A stretch of 64,000 nucleotides of DNA from JALYNX01 sp963749415. GTDB taxonomy: Bacteria; Actinomycetota; Acidimicrobiia; Spongiisociales; ZC4RG35. Location: the NCBI GenBank assembly GCA_963749415.1, contig CAVVMG010000001.1, positions 248,001-312,000 on the forward strand. The letters run 5' to 3'. The position numbers were made by a program, and so were the translations under genes. Below, in pieces: positions 28,887-37,165 of the stretch; position 1 is the stretch's first letter, and each line of letters begins with the position of its first letter. The notes under the pieces are model-generated. The model had not been told where the DNA came from and did no database searches. It saw only the letters and a list, made by a program, of their open reading frames with translations.

Positions 28887-29710
28887 ACGTGGTCCTGCCA
28901 GCCGTGGGCCGGTTCGTATCCGAGCAGCTGACGGGCGTGGTCGATCGAGAGCAAGGTGTCCCTGCCGGTCACGGGGCGCCGCAGCGGCACCTCGGGATAC
29001 ACCTCGGCCATGAGCTGGGCGGAGTCGGCGTGCATGACCGTGTCGGCCGCCGCCACGATTGCGATCTCGGGACCCTTCAGGTCGGCGCCGAGCCCGAGGC
29101 GGATGGCAGCGGCCACGTCCCGCACATCGACGTAGCCCCAGAGGTTCCATTTGCGGAGACGAGGGTCGTCCCAGAAGCCGGGGAAGGACTGGTAGTCATC
29201 GGGCTCCATGATGTTGGAGATCCGGAGCCCGAGAAACGGGATCCCGCTCCGCCGCGACAGCTGGGCCGCGATCTCCTCGCCCAGCAGCTTGGAGAGGGCA
29301 TATGAGGTCTCGGGCCGCGGCTCGATCGTCTCGTCGATGGGAGCAAACAGGGGCGGAGTGTCGAAGGGGAGGCCGAGGACCGTCTCACTCGAAGCCCACA
29401 CCACACGATCGGCGCCGGTGGCGACGGCCGCGGCAAACACGTTGTAGGTGGACAGGGTGTTGATCCGGAATGTCTCGGCCTCGGACCGGATCCCGGGTGC
29501 CGGGATGGCGGCCAGGTGAACCACGGCGTCGGCGCCCGAAATCAGCTCCAGAGTCTGGCCGGGATCGGTGAGATCGGCGACGACACAGAGACCATGCGGG
29601 CTGCCGTCATGGCGGTTGTCGACATTGAGGACTTCATGTCCGTGCTCGCGGAGATCGGCGACCACCCAACGGCCGGCCTTGCCGCTGCCACCGGTGACGA
29701 CGATCTTCAT
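28883..29710 (-). CDS. NAD-dependent epimerase/dehydratase (extended SDR; uronate-dehydrogenase-like)
   Basis: 275 residues. The Rossmann motif TGGSGKAG is at residues 7-14, Asp in NVDNRHD specifies NAD, and the catalytic YALSK is near 137. Length and the N-terminal MKIVVTGGSGKAGRWV resemble uronate dehydrogenase-like and sugar epimerase-like SDRs. It is upstream of, and translationally coupled to, the GH127 gene, and divergent from the F420-type oxidoreductase across a region with a candidate arabinose operator. It probably oxidises or epimerises a sugar released from arabinosides; the substrate is unknown. Confidence 0.8.
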   Translation of the reverse strand: MKIVVTGGSGKAGRWVVADLREHGHEVLNVDNRHDGSPHGLCVVADLTDPGQTLELISGADAVVHLAAIPAPGIRSEAETFRINTLSTYNVFAAAVATGADRVVWASSETVLGLPFDTPPLFAPIDETIEPRPETSYALSKLLGEEIAAQLSRRSGIPFLGLRISNIMEPDDYQSFPGFWDDPRLRKWNLWGYVDVRDVAAAIRLGLGADLKGPEIAIVAAADTVMHADSAQLMAEVYPEVPLRRPVTGRDTLLSIDHARQLLGYEPAHGWQDHV

Positions 29711-29730
29711 CAGGCGTTCGATTCAGCCAT

Positions 29731-29742
29731 GAATTCGTATGC
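29731..29742 (+). promoter_or_regulatory. Candidate arabinose-regulon operator, site 1
   Basis: GAATTCGTATGC lies between the divergent epimerase and LLM oxidoreductase genes. It differs by one base from GAAATCGTATGC at 31890. The TATGCT inside it could also serve as a -10 hexamer. Proposed target of the LacI-family regulator at 31962; not proven. Confidence 0.45.
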
Positions 29743-29788
29743 TACATTCGTTTTTTCGACCTTCGGCTGGCGCGGAGAGGGTGATTCA

Positions 29789-30742
29789 ATGCCAAATTTG
29801 AAGTTCGGCGCGGTGCTGTGGAGCCAGGCGAGCGATTGGGCAGGGTTCGTCGGTGCCGCGCAACGAGCCGACGAATTGGGGTTCGACTCGATCTGGACCT
29901 GGGACCATCTCTATGCGATATTCGGCGACCCCGACCAGCCAGTGGTCGAGGGGTACACCGGGCTCGCCGGGCTCGCCATGGCCACGGAGCGAGCACAGCT
30001 CGGGCTCCTGGTCGGCGCCAACACGTTTCGCAACCCGGGGGTGATCGCCAAGTCGGTGGTCACCATCGACCACATGAGCGGGGGGCGGGCGATACTCGGT
30101 CTCGGCGGAGCCTGGTTCGGGCTCGAGCACGAGGCTTTCGGCATCGACTTCGGCACGGGCTTCGGGCAACGACTCGACTGGATGGATGAGGCCACCTCTG
30201 CCATCCGGTCCCTGCTCGATGGCGAGTCGGTCACCAGCGAAGGCGGCGGAAGGTACGAGTTCCGCAACCTCCGACTGAACCCGCTTCCGCAGCAGGCGCA
30301 CCTTCCGATCATGATCGGCGGATCCGGGGAGAAGAAGACTCTGCGGACCGTCGCCAAGTTTGCCGACCAGTGGAACGCCTTTGGCACACCCGAGGACCTG
30401 GCGCGCAAGGATGAGATCCTCCGCGCCCATTGTGACGAGGTGGGGCGGGACCACACCGGGATCGAGCGCACTGTCGGAGCCAAGATCATCACACGTCGGA
30501 CCGAGGCGGAGGCACAGACCGTGCTCGAAGACCTCATGGAACGCAACCGGACCCCGATGTCAGACATCGCCGATGACCACACCTTCTGGGTGGGCACGGC
30601 CGACGCCCTGATCGAGAAGATGCTGTCCTATCGGGAGATCGGCTTTCACACCTTCCTCGTTGAGATGCCCGCGCCCTACGATCGGGAGACCATGGAGACC
30701 CTCGCCGAAGTGGTGCGGCCGGCCGTCGCCGGAACCTCCTGA
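29789..30742 (+). CDS. LLM-class F420-dependent oxidoreductase
   Basis: 317 residues, luciferase-like TIM-barrel. It has the family features ADELGFDSIWTWDHL, the RAQLGLLVGANTFRNPGVIAKSVVTIDHMSGGRAILGLGGAW block (read in pieces) typical of F420-dependent members, and the late PIMIGGSGEKKTLRTVAKFADQWN. F420 rather than FMN use is inferred from these blocks. The ATG at 29789 follows GGAGAGGGTG; upstream in-frame codons would run into the divergent gene. It lies at the head of the plus-strand arm of the arabinose island with a zinc dehydrogenase 24 bp downstream, suggesting a sugar or sugar-derivative redox step, but the substrate is unknown. Confidence 0.8.
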   Translation: MPNLKFGAVLWSQASDWAGFVGAAQRADELGFDSIWTWDHLYAIFGDPDQPVVEGYTGLAGLAMATERAQLGLLVGANTFRNPGVIAKSVVTIDHMSGGRAILGLGGAWFGLEHEAFGIDFGTGFGQRLDWMDEATSAIRSLLDGESVTSEGGGRYEFRNLRLNPLPQQAHLPIMIGGSGEKKTLRTVAKFADQWNAFGTPEDLARKDEILRAHCDEVGRDHTGIERTVGAKIITRRTEAEAQTVLEDLMERNRTPMSDIADDHTFWVGTADALIEKMLSYREIGFHTFLVEMPAPYDRETMETLAEVVRPAVAGTS

Positions 30743-30766
30743 CCGCACCCGTCGAAACCGAGGCTC

Positions 30767-31765
30767 GTGGTGACCGCTAGATACACACCCGCCGTCCGTC
30801 TCCTCGATGTCGGCCGCGTGGAGCCATTCGAGATGCCGCTGGACGAGCCCGGGCCAGATGAAGTCCTGATCCGGGTGCTGAGCGTCGGCCTGTGTGGCTC
30901 CGACGCCCACTGGTTCGAGGAGGGCGGGATCGGGGACGCCACCTTGCCCGACGGTGGGGTCATCCCCGGTCACGAGTTCTGCGGCGTCATCGAGTCCGGG
31001 CCCCGGACGGGCGAGAGGGTGGCCGTCGATCCCGCTATCCCGTGCCTCCGATGCGAACAGTGTGCTGCGGGCCGGTTCCACCTATGCCTCGACATGCGAT
31101 TCGCAGGGCACGGGGCCACCAACGGGGCAATGCGAAGTCACCTCACGTGGCCGGAACGTTGCCTGGTGACGCTCCCGGACGGGCTCCCGGACGAGCAAGG
31201 TGCGCTACTCGAGCCACTGGGGGTGGCTCTCCACGCCATCGACTTGGGGATGGTCCATCCCGGAGACCGCACCGCGGTCATCGGGTGCGGTCCGGTCGGT
31301 CTGTTGTTGGTCGCGGCGCTGGCGGCGAGCGGCGTCACAGAGATCCTGGCCGATGATCCCCTCGAGCATCGATTGGCGGCGGCGGTGGCGATGGGTGCCC
31401 AACCCGGCGACGGCTCTTCGGTCTCCAGCCCAGCCGTTGACGTTGTATTCGACTGCGCCGGGAGCGACGAGTCCCTCCACACCGCACTGGACCTGGCACG
31501 CCCCGGAGGACGGATCGTCCTGGTCGGGGTGCCCGCAGGGGACCGCACCAGCTTTCAAGCATCACTAGCCCGACGCAAAGAGGTCTCTCTTCTCCTATGC
31601 CGTCGCATGCTCCCCGACGACCTGATGCGCGCTGCCGAGCTCGCCGGCAACGGGTCGGTGCCCCTCGATGCGTTGATCACCCACCGCTATCCCCTGGCAG
31701 ACGCCGCGACCGCCTTCGAGACTCTGTTGGCGCGGACCGGACTCAAGGTCGTCGTCCAGCCCTGA
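30767..31765 (+). CDS. Zinc-dependent medium-chain alcohol/polyol dehydrogenase
   Basis: 332 residues. The catalytic zinc ligands are in GLCGSDAHW and GHEFCG, with Glu in EPLGVALHA. Four structural cysteines are in PCLRCEQCAAGRFHLC, and the Rossmann motif is VIGCGPVGLLL (about 170). Sequence and context point to polyol/threonine/sorbitol-type dehydrogenases, with L-arabinitol or similar as a possible substrate. The GTG at 30767 (or the adjacent GTG at 30770) is used. It follows the F420-type oxidoreductase in the same operon. Confidence 0.85.
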   Translation: MVTARYTPAVRLLDVGRVEPFEMPLDEPGPDEVLIRVLSVGLCGSDAHWFEEGGIGDATLPDGGVIPGHEFCGVIESGPRTGERVAVDPAIPCLRCEQCAAGRFHLCLDMRFAGHGATNGAMRSHLTWPERCLVTLPDGLPDEQGALLEPLGVALHAIDLGMVHPGDRTAVIGCGPVGLLLVAALAASGVTEILADDPLEHRLAAAVAMGAQPGDGSSVSSPAVDVVFDCAGSDESLHTALDLARPGGRIVLVGVPAGDRTSFQASLARRKEVSLLLCRRMLPDDLMRAAELAGNGSVPLDALITHRYPLADAATAFETLLARTGLKVVVQP

Positions 31766-31805
31766 GCTCGTGGGGGCGTCTGGATCTCAGGGAGAGGTCC
31801 CTCTG

Positions 31806-31817
31806 GAAATCCTATGC
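31806..31817 (+). promoter_or_regulatory. Candidate arabinose-regulon operator, site 2
   Basis: GAAATCCTATGC in the leader of the LacI regulator gene. The identical 12-mer occurs on the opposite strand at 36962-36973 in front of the arabinose binding-protein gene. Confidence 0.5.
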
Positions 31818-31889
31818 GGTCATGGCTATGCTGACATTCGTATTCAGGATCGGGCGCTCGACGGCAGATGAATCGACACAGGCGGCTAT

Positions 31890-31901
31890 GAAATCGTATG
31901 C
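31890..31901 (+). promoter_or_regulatory. Candidate arabinose-regulon operator, site 3
   Basis: GAAATCGTATGC, 84 bp downstream of site 2 (eight helical turns, in phase for looping) and 61 bp before the LacI start. A partial copy (ACATTCGTATTC) is between them near 31833. Confidence 0.5.
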
Positions 31902-31922
31902 CCTGCTAACTTGGTCGACCGT

Positions 31923-31940
31923 GTGCACCGTGCGGTGCAC
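31923..31940. promoter_or_regulatory. Inverted repeat GTGCACCG-TG-CGGTGCAC
   Basis: Perfect 8-bp arms around a 2-bp centre, ending 21 bp before the GTG of the LacI gene. It could be an operator (possibly for autoregulation) or an mRNA hairpin that limits translation initiation. Confidence 0.35.
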
Positions 31941-31961
31941 TCTGCGGATTGGGGACGAGAG

Positions 31962-33027
31962 GTGACCACCACCGAGGGCCGGTCCGGCGAGGCCAGACCC
32001 CGCCCGGTGACGATGCAGGACATCGCCCGGGCCGCCGGCGTATCCCAATCCACGGTCTCCCGTGTCCTCAACGACACCCCGACATCGGTGCCGATCGCCG
32101 CCGAGACCAGGGAGAGGGTGCAAGAGGTCGCCAAGCGACTCGGCTATCGCCCCAACCCCCTGGCCCGAGGGCTGCGCGGCGCCCGCACCATGCTCCTCGG
32201 GGTCATCGTCCGCGACATCACCGACCCCTTCTTCGCAATGGCTATCGAGGCCCTCTCCACCGAGGCGTTGTCCCGGGGTTACAACGTCGTGCTGGGGAGC
32301 GCCCACAGCAAGGCCGACGAGGCGATCGCGCTCCGTGCCGTGCTCGAGACGCGCCACTGCGACGCCATCGTCCTCCTCGGGGACATGAGAGACGAGCCCA
32401 AGTTCCTCGAAGACCTCCGCGCCTCGCAGACCCCGATGGTCGCGTTGTGGCATGGCACGGAGTTGGAGGGCGTGCCGACCGTGAACATCGACAACCGGGC
32501 CGGCGTCGTGGCCGCCGTAGACCACCTCCTCGATCTCGGTCACACCCGAATCGGGTTCATCGGTGGGCGCCAGCTCGGCGACATTCGCGTAACGGCGCAC
32601 CGCCTTCCTCGAGCACCTGGAAGCGAAGGGTCACCCCGCCCCCGACGAATACGTCCAGAACGTGACCAATGATCCTGCAGGAGGCGCCCTCGCCCTCCGC
32701 GCCCTGCTCTCTCTGGATCCGCCCCCCACGGCGGTCGTCTGTTCGACGGACCATCTCGCAGTGGGTGTGCTCCATGCGGCGGCCGAGCTCGGTGTGGCAG
32801 TGCCCGGCCACCTGTCGGTGACCGGCTTCGACGACATCCCGATGGCGTCCTACCTGGTCCCGCCCTTGACCACCGTCCACATGCCGGTTGGTGAGATGAC
32901 TGCGGCGGCGGCAGCACTGGCCATGGATGAGCCGCAAGCGGAGTCCGAGGCCCCGGTTCAGACATTCGTGGCCCAGCCCAGCCTCGTGGTCCGTGGATCC
33001 ACCGGAGAGGCGCCACCAGGTGCCTGA
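31962..33027 (+). CDS. LacI-family transcriptional regulator of the arabinose island, frame break near 32590
   Basis: About 354 residues when repaired. The N-terminal HTH is TMQDIARAAGVSQSTVSRVLND with hinge helix GYRPNPLARGLRG, followed by a periplasmic-binding-like sugar sensor (LLGVIVRDITDPFFAMAIEAL; DHLAVGVLHAAAELG; VTGFDDIPMASYLVPPLTTV). An extra T at 32590 breaks the frame after RQLGDIR; removing it gives the family-typical RERRTAFLEHLEAKGH. The GTG at 31962 has GAGAGG directly upstream. Its 3' end overlaps araD by 8 bp, so regulator and catabolic genes are one operon. It probably represses in the absence of arabinose, acting on the GAAATCSTATGC motifs. Confidence 0.8.
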
Positions 33028-33727
33028 CGATTTCCACCAGCTGCGCGAGGTGGTCGCCGAAGCCAACCGCGGCCTCGCCGCGGCAGGGCTCGTGGTCCAG
33101 TCCTTCGGGAATGCCAGTGAGGTAGACCGCGATCGGGGGGTGTTTGCCATCAAACCCAGCGGGATCCCTTGTGACGCTGTGGGTGGCGATGACGTCGTCG
33201 TGGTCTCGCTGAGCAATGGGGAGACCGTCTGGTCCGACAATCGACCGTCGTCAGACACCCCGACACACCGGGTGATCTACAACGGCATCGAATCCGTGGG
33301 TGGAATCGTCCACACCCATTCCAAGTACGCGACATCGTGGGCCCAGGCGCGGCGCCCAATCCCCTGCCTGGGGACCACCCATGCCGACCATTTCCGGGGC
33401 GAGGTCCCGGTCACCCGCCCCCTGTCGTCAGACGAGATCGAATCCGACTACGAGGAGAACACCGGCCGGGTGATCGTGGAGATGTTCGGCCCCGGGTCAC
33501 TGCACCCCGATGAGTCCCCGGGAGCACTGGTCGCCTCGCATGGGCCTTTCATGTGGGGCCCGGACAGCCCGTCGGCGGTAGCCATGGCATCTGCAGTCGA
33601 GGTGATGGCCGAGCTCGCCACCCACACCTTGCTGATCAACCCCGACCAGGTACCGCTGGAAGCTGCACTTCTCGACCGCCACTTCACCCGAAAGCACGGG
33701 CCGATGGCCTACTACGGCCAGCCGTGA
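33020..33727 (+). CDS. araD: L-ribulose-5-phosphate 4-epimerase
   Basis: 235 residues, class II aldolase/adducin fold. Seen are the phosphate-binding SFGNASEVD and KPSGIPCDA, the zinc ligands in IVHTHSKYATSWAQA, a further His in TTHADHF, and ASHGPFMWG. Length and motif order match AraD, which converts L-ribulose 5-phosphate to D-xylulose 5-phosphate. It is adjacent to araB and araA, which makes the assignment firm. The GTG start lies inside the end of the LacI gene; the stop overlaps the araB GTG. Confidence 0.9.
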   Translation: MPDDFHQLREVVAEANRGLAAAGLVVQSFGNASEVDRDRGVFAIKPSGIPCDAVGGDDVVVVSLSNGETVWSDNRPSSDTPTHRVIYNGIESVGGIVHTHSKYATSWAQARRPIPCLGTTHADHFRGEVPVTRPLSSDEIESDYEENTGRVIVEMFGPGSLHPDESPGALVASHGPFMWGPDSPSAVAMASAVEVMAELATHTLLINPDQVPLEAALLDRHFTRKHGPMAYYGQP

Positions 33728-35388
33728 CCGGGGTGAAGGCCACGGTTGGCGTCGATTTCGGCACCGAGTCTGCCCGTGCGGTCCTCGTCGATGTCGCCGA
33801 TGGCCGCGAGCTCTCGAGCGCCGTGCATCCCTACCCCTCCGGGGTCATCGACCAGCGCCTCCCGGATGGAGGCCCGATGCTCCCCCCGGACTGGGCGCTC
33901 CAGGATCCGGACGATTACCTGGTTGCCCTCGGTGAGACCGTGCGATCAGTGCTCGCCGGGAGCCAGATCGACCCCGGAGACGTGATTGGGATCGGCATCG
34001 ACTTCACCGCCTGCACCATGCTTCCGGTGGCGGCGGACGGGACCCCGCTCTGCCGGCTATCGGACCTGCGACAGAACCCACACGCGTGGGTGAAGCTCTG
34101 GAAGCACCATGCGGCTCAGCCCGAAGCGGATCTGATCAACCAGACCGCGGCGGTCAGGGGCGAAGGGTGGCTCGATCGATACGGCGGGCGGACGTCTTCG
34201 GAGTGGTTCTATGCCAAGGCCCTCCAGATCTTCGACGAGGCGCCGGAGGTGTATGAGCGCGCCGACCGGCTCATCGAGGCCGCGGACTGGGTCATCTGGC
34301 AGCTCACCGGTGTCGAGACCCGCAATTCCTGCACGGCCGGCTACAAGGCACTGTGGTCGAAGCAGGAAGGCTTTCCCGATCGGGAGTTCTTCGCTGCCCT
34401 CGCCCCCGGTTTCGCCGACGTTGTTGACGAGAAGATGTCCCGCGAGATCTCGAGCCCGGGACAGCGAGCCGGGGTCGTCGACGACGCCGGATCCGACCTC
34501 ACCGGGCTCGCGCGGGGCACGCCCGTCGCAGTGGCCAATGTCGATGCCCACGTATCGGTTCCCGCAGCGACCGTCGTCGAACCCGGGCGCCTGGTCGCGG
34601 TCATGGGCACCAGCACCTGCCACGTCGCCCTCGCCGAGGTCGATCGGGTGGTTCCCGGATTCTGCGGGGTCGTGGAGGACGGGGTCATCCCGGGCATGTT
34701 CGGATACGAGGCGGGGCAGGCGGCCGTCGGCGACATGTTCGCCTGGTTCACCGATCTCCTCGGGGGAGCCGGCGAGGCGAGCCATCAACGGCTCGAGACC
34801 GAGGCGGCCGGCCTGGCGCCTGGCGAGACCGGCCTCGTTGCCCTCGATTGGTGGAATGGCAACCGGTCGATCCTGGTGGACGCCGACCTCACGGGTTTGA
34901 TGATGGGGCTCACTCTGGCCACCGAGCCCGGGGAGATCTACCGGGCGCTGCTCGAAGCAACGGTGTTCGGCACCAGGGTCATCGTCGATTCCTTGGAAGA
35001 CGTCGGGATCCCGGTCGAGGAGATCGTGGCGTGTGGCGGCCTCCCCTTCCAGAACCGCCTCCTGATGCAATTGACAGCCGACATAACCGGCAGGCCGGTG
35101 CGGATCGCCGAGTCACGTCAGGCTCCCGCGCTCGGGGCGGCGATGTTCGCCGCCGTGGCGGCGGGCTCGAGCCTCGGCGGCTACGACACGATCGTGGACG
35201 CCTCGGCCGCAATGGCCCGTCTCGGTGCCGACGAGTACCTGCCCGATGAGGCGAGTCGGGCGGTATACGACGACCTCTATGCGATCTACCGCGACCTCCA
35301 CGACACCATGTCCTCGGCCGGTTCTCCAATGCGAAGGCTGCGCAGGGTCCAGGATCATGCACGGAAGGCAATGGCGGTGCCGGCATGA
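33724..35388 (+). CDS. araB: Ribulokinase
   Basis: 554 residues, FGGY carbohydrate kinase. The N-terminal phosphate-1 motif is VGVDFGTESARAVLVDV; the AraB-specific block DFTACTMLPVAADGTPL is near 97, and WYKLWK-like VKLWKHHAAQ near 122. The C-terminal domain carries VMGTSTCHVAL, DWWNGNRSILVD and the ATP-binding VACGGLPFQNRLLMQLTADI. Phosphorylates L-ribulose. It starts at the GTG overlapping the araD stop (GTGA) and ends overlapping the araA ATG. Confidence 0.92.
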   Translation: MTGVKATVGVDFGTESARAVLVDVADGRELSSAVHPYPSGVIDQRLPDGGPMLPPDWALQDPDDYLVALGETVRSVLAGSQIDPGDVIGIGIDFTACTMLPVAADGTPLCRLSDLRQNPHAWVKLWKHHAAQPEADLINQTAAVRGEGWLDRYGGRTSSEWFYAKALQIFDEAPEVYERADRLIEAADWVIWQLTGVETRNSCTAGYKALWSKQEGFPDREFFAALAPGFADVVDEKMSREISSPGQRAGVVDDAGSDLTGLARGTPVAVANVDAHVSVPAATVVEPGRLVAVMGTSTCHVALAEVDRVVPGFCGVVEDGVIPGMFGYEAGQAAVGDMFAWFTDLLGGAGEASHQRLETEAAGLAPGETGLVALDWWNGNRSILVDADLTGLMMGLTLATEPGEIYRALLEATVFGTRVIVDSLEDVGIPVEEIVACGGLPFQNRLLMQLTADITGRPVRIAESRQAPALGAAMFAAVAAGSSLGGYDTIVDASAAMARLGADEYLPDEASRAVYDDLYAIYRDLHDTMSSAGSPMRRLRRVQDHARKAMAVPA

Positions 35389-36891
35389 AGCCCCTCGACG
35401 GATTCGAGGTCTGGTTCCTCACCGGGAGCCAGGGTCTCTATGGGGAAGACGTGCTGCGCCAGGTCGGCGACAACTCGGCCCAGATCGCAGCCGGGCTCGA
35501 TGCCGCCAGTCCGGTGCCGGTGAGAATCGTGGCCAAACCGGTGGTGAGCAGCCCGGAGGCGATCGAGAGAGTCTGCCGTGAGGCCAACGCCAGCAGCACC
35601 TGTGTCGGCGTCATCGCCTGGATGCACACCTTCTCCCCGGCCAAGATGTGGATCCCGGGGCTCATGGCGCTGGACAAGCCGCTCCTCCACCTTCACACCC
35701 AGTTCAACCGGGATCTGCCCTGGGCCGAGATCGACATGGACTTCATGAATCTCAACCAGGCCGCTCACGGTGACCGCGAGTTCGCATTCGTCCTCAGCCG
35801 ATTGCGGGTGTCGAGGAAGATCGTGGTCGGGCACTGGCAGGATCCGGCCGTGGCAGCCAAGGTGGGGAGTTGGGCCCGGGCGGCATGCGGTCGGCACGAG
35901 GCGCGGAATCTCAAGGTCGCCCGGTTTGGCAGCAACATGCGCCGGGTGGCGGTCACCGACGGCGACCGGCTCGAGGCGCAGGTGAGGCTGGGCGTGGCCG
36001 TAGACGGATTCGGTGTCTCCGAACTGGAGACGGCGATGGGCAACGTCGAGAAGATGGCAATCCACAAGCTCATCGGGGAGTACCACGACCTGTACGAGGT
36101 GGCTCCGGAGCTGACCAAAGGCGGTGGGCGCCACGAATCGCTGGTGGAGGCGGCCCGGATCGAACAAGGGCTTCGCGACTTTCTCGATGAAGGCGGTTTC
36201 AAGGCTTTCACCGACACCTTCGAAGACCTGGCCGGGCTTCCCCAACTCCCCGGGATCGCCGTGCAGACGACTGATGGCGGATGGGTACGGGTTCGGGGCA
36301 GAGGGCGACTGGAAGACCGCGGTGCTGGTTCGGGTGATGAAGGTCATGGGCACCGGGCTCGGCGGCGGCGCATCGTTCATGGAGGACTACACATATCACT
36401 TCGGCGAGACCGGCCCCAAAGTCCTCGGGGCCCACATGTTGGAGGTCTGCCCCTCGATCACCGGAGATCGCCCTTCGTGCGAGATCCATCCCCTGTCGAT
36501 CGGGGGCAAGTCCGATCCGGTGCGGCTGGTGTTCACTGCCCGTACCGGGCCCGGAGTCGTTGTCGGCCTGATCGACCTCGGCAACCGCTTTCGCCTCGTC
36601 GCCAACGAAGTCGAATTGGTCGAGCCCGACGCGCCGATGCCACGTCTGCCCGTCGCCCGTGCCGTGTGGCGCCCCGTGCCCGACTTCTCCACTGCGACCT
36701 CGGCTTGGTTGTTGGCAGGAGGCTCCCACCACACCTGTCTCACCCTCGATCTCGACCTCGAGATCATCGGTGACTTCGCGGCCATGAGCGGCGTCGAGCT
36801 CGCCGGGATCGGCGCCGGGACCACGTACGCCGGATTCGAGAAGGAATTGCGTTGGAATCAGGCATACCACCACCTGGTGGCCGGGCCTTGA
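35385..36891 (+). CDS. araA: L-arabinose isomerase, frame break near 36267
   Basis: About 501 residues when repaired, the usual AraA length. N-terminus FEVWFLTGSQGLYGEDVL, then WMHTFSPAKMWIPGL, HTQFNRDLPW, and C-terminal half GYGFGAEGDWKTAVLVRVMK with the metal-binding Glu residues in this and the MEDYTYHF segment; HMLEVCPSI follows. One extra A at 36267 breaks the frame; deletion gives the family sequence RLMADGYGFGAEGDWK. Converts L-arabinose to L-ribulose in the cytoplasm. The ATG overlaps the araB stop. Confidence 0.92.
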
Positions 36892-36941
36892 CGCCGAACC
36901 CAGCCGTTTTCGCCGCCCCGCCTCGATCCACTTGACTACGA

Positions 36942-36973
36942 TTGACAGCAATGCGTTGTATGCATAGGATTTC
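36942..36973 (+). promoter_or_regulatory. Promoter with overlapping candidate operator in front of the arabinose importer
   Basis: TTGACA (36942-36947), exactly 17 bp spacer, TAGGAT (36965-36970). The candidate operator GCATAGGATTTC (36962-36973) covers the -10; its reverse complement is identical to the 12-mer at 31806. A repressor bound here would block RNA polymerase directly. Confidence 0.55.
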
Positions 36974-37165
36974 ATCGACATCACGGCACCGGTGACAAGC
37001 CATTTCCGGTGCCGGAGGAAGGAGCATCTGTAGTGGCCCCGCGGGTCGGTGACCGGGAGCTTTCACCCACTCCGCCGGGACCGCTCATCGTGAGCAATCC
37101 AGCCTGCCGGCACTGCCCGGCCTGAGCACTGACAAATCACCGAGTAACCGTGAGGAGGAACCCAG

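Noticed and set aside
29750..29757. T-run TTTTTT as terminator
   Set aside because: No stem precedes it on the plus strand, and it lies in a divergent promoter region.
31911..31961. Upstream ATG for the arabinose LacI gene
   Set aside because: It would add 17 residues encoded by the inverted repeat; the GTG at 31962 has GAGAGG directly upstream and gives a normal LacI N-terminus.
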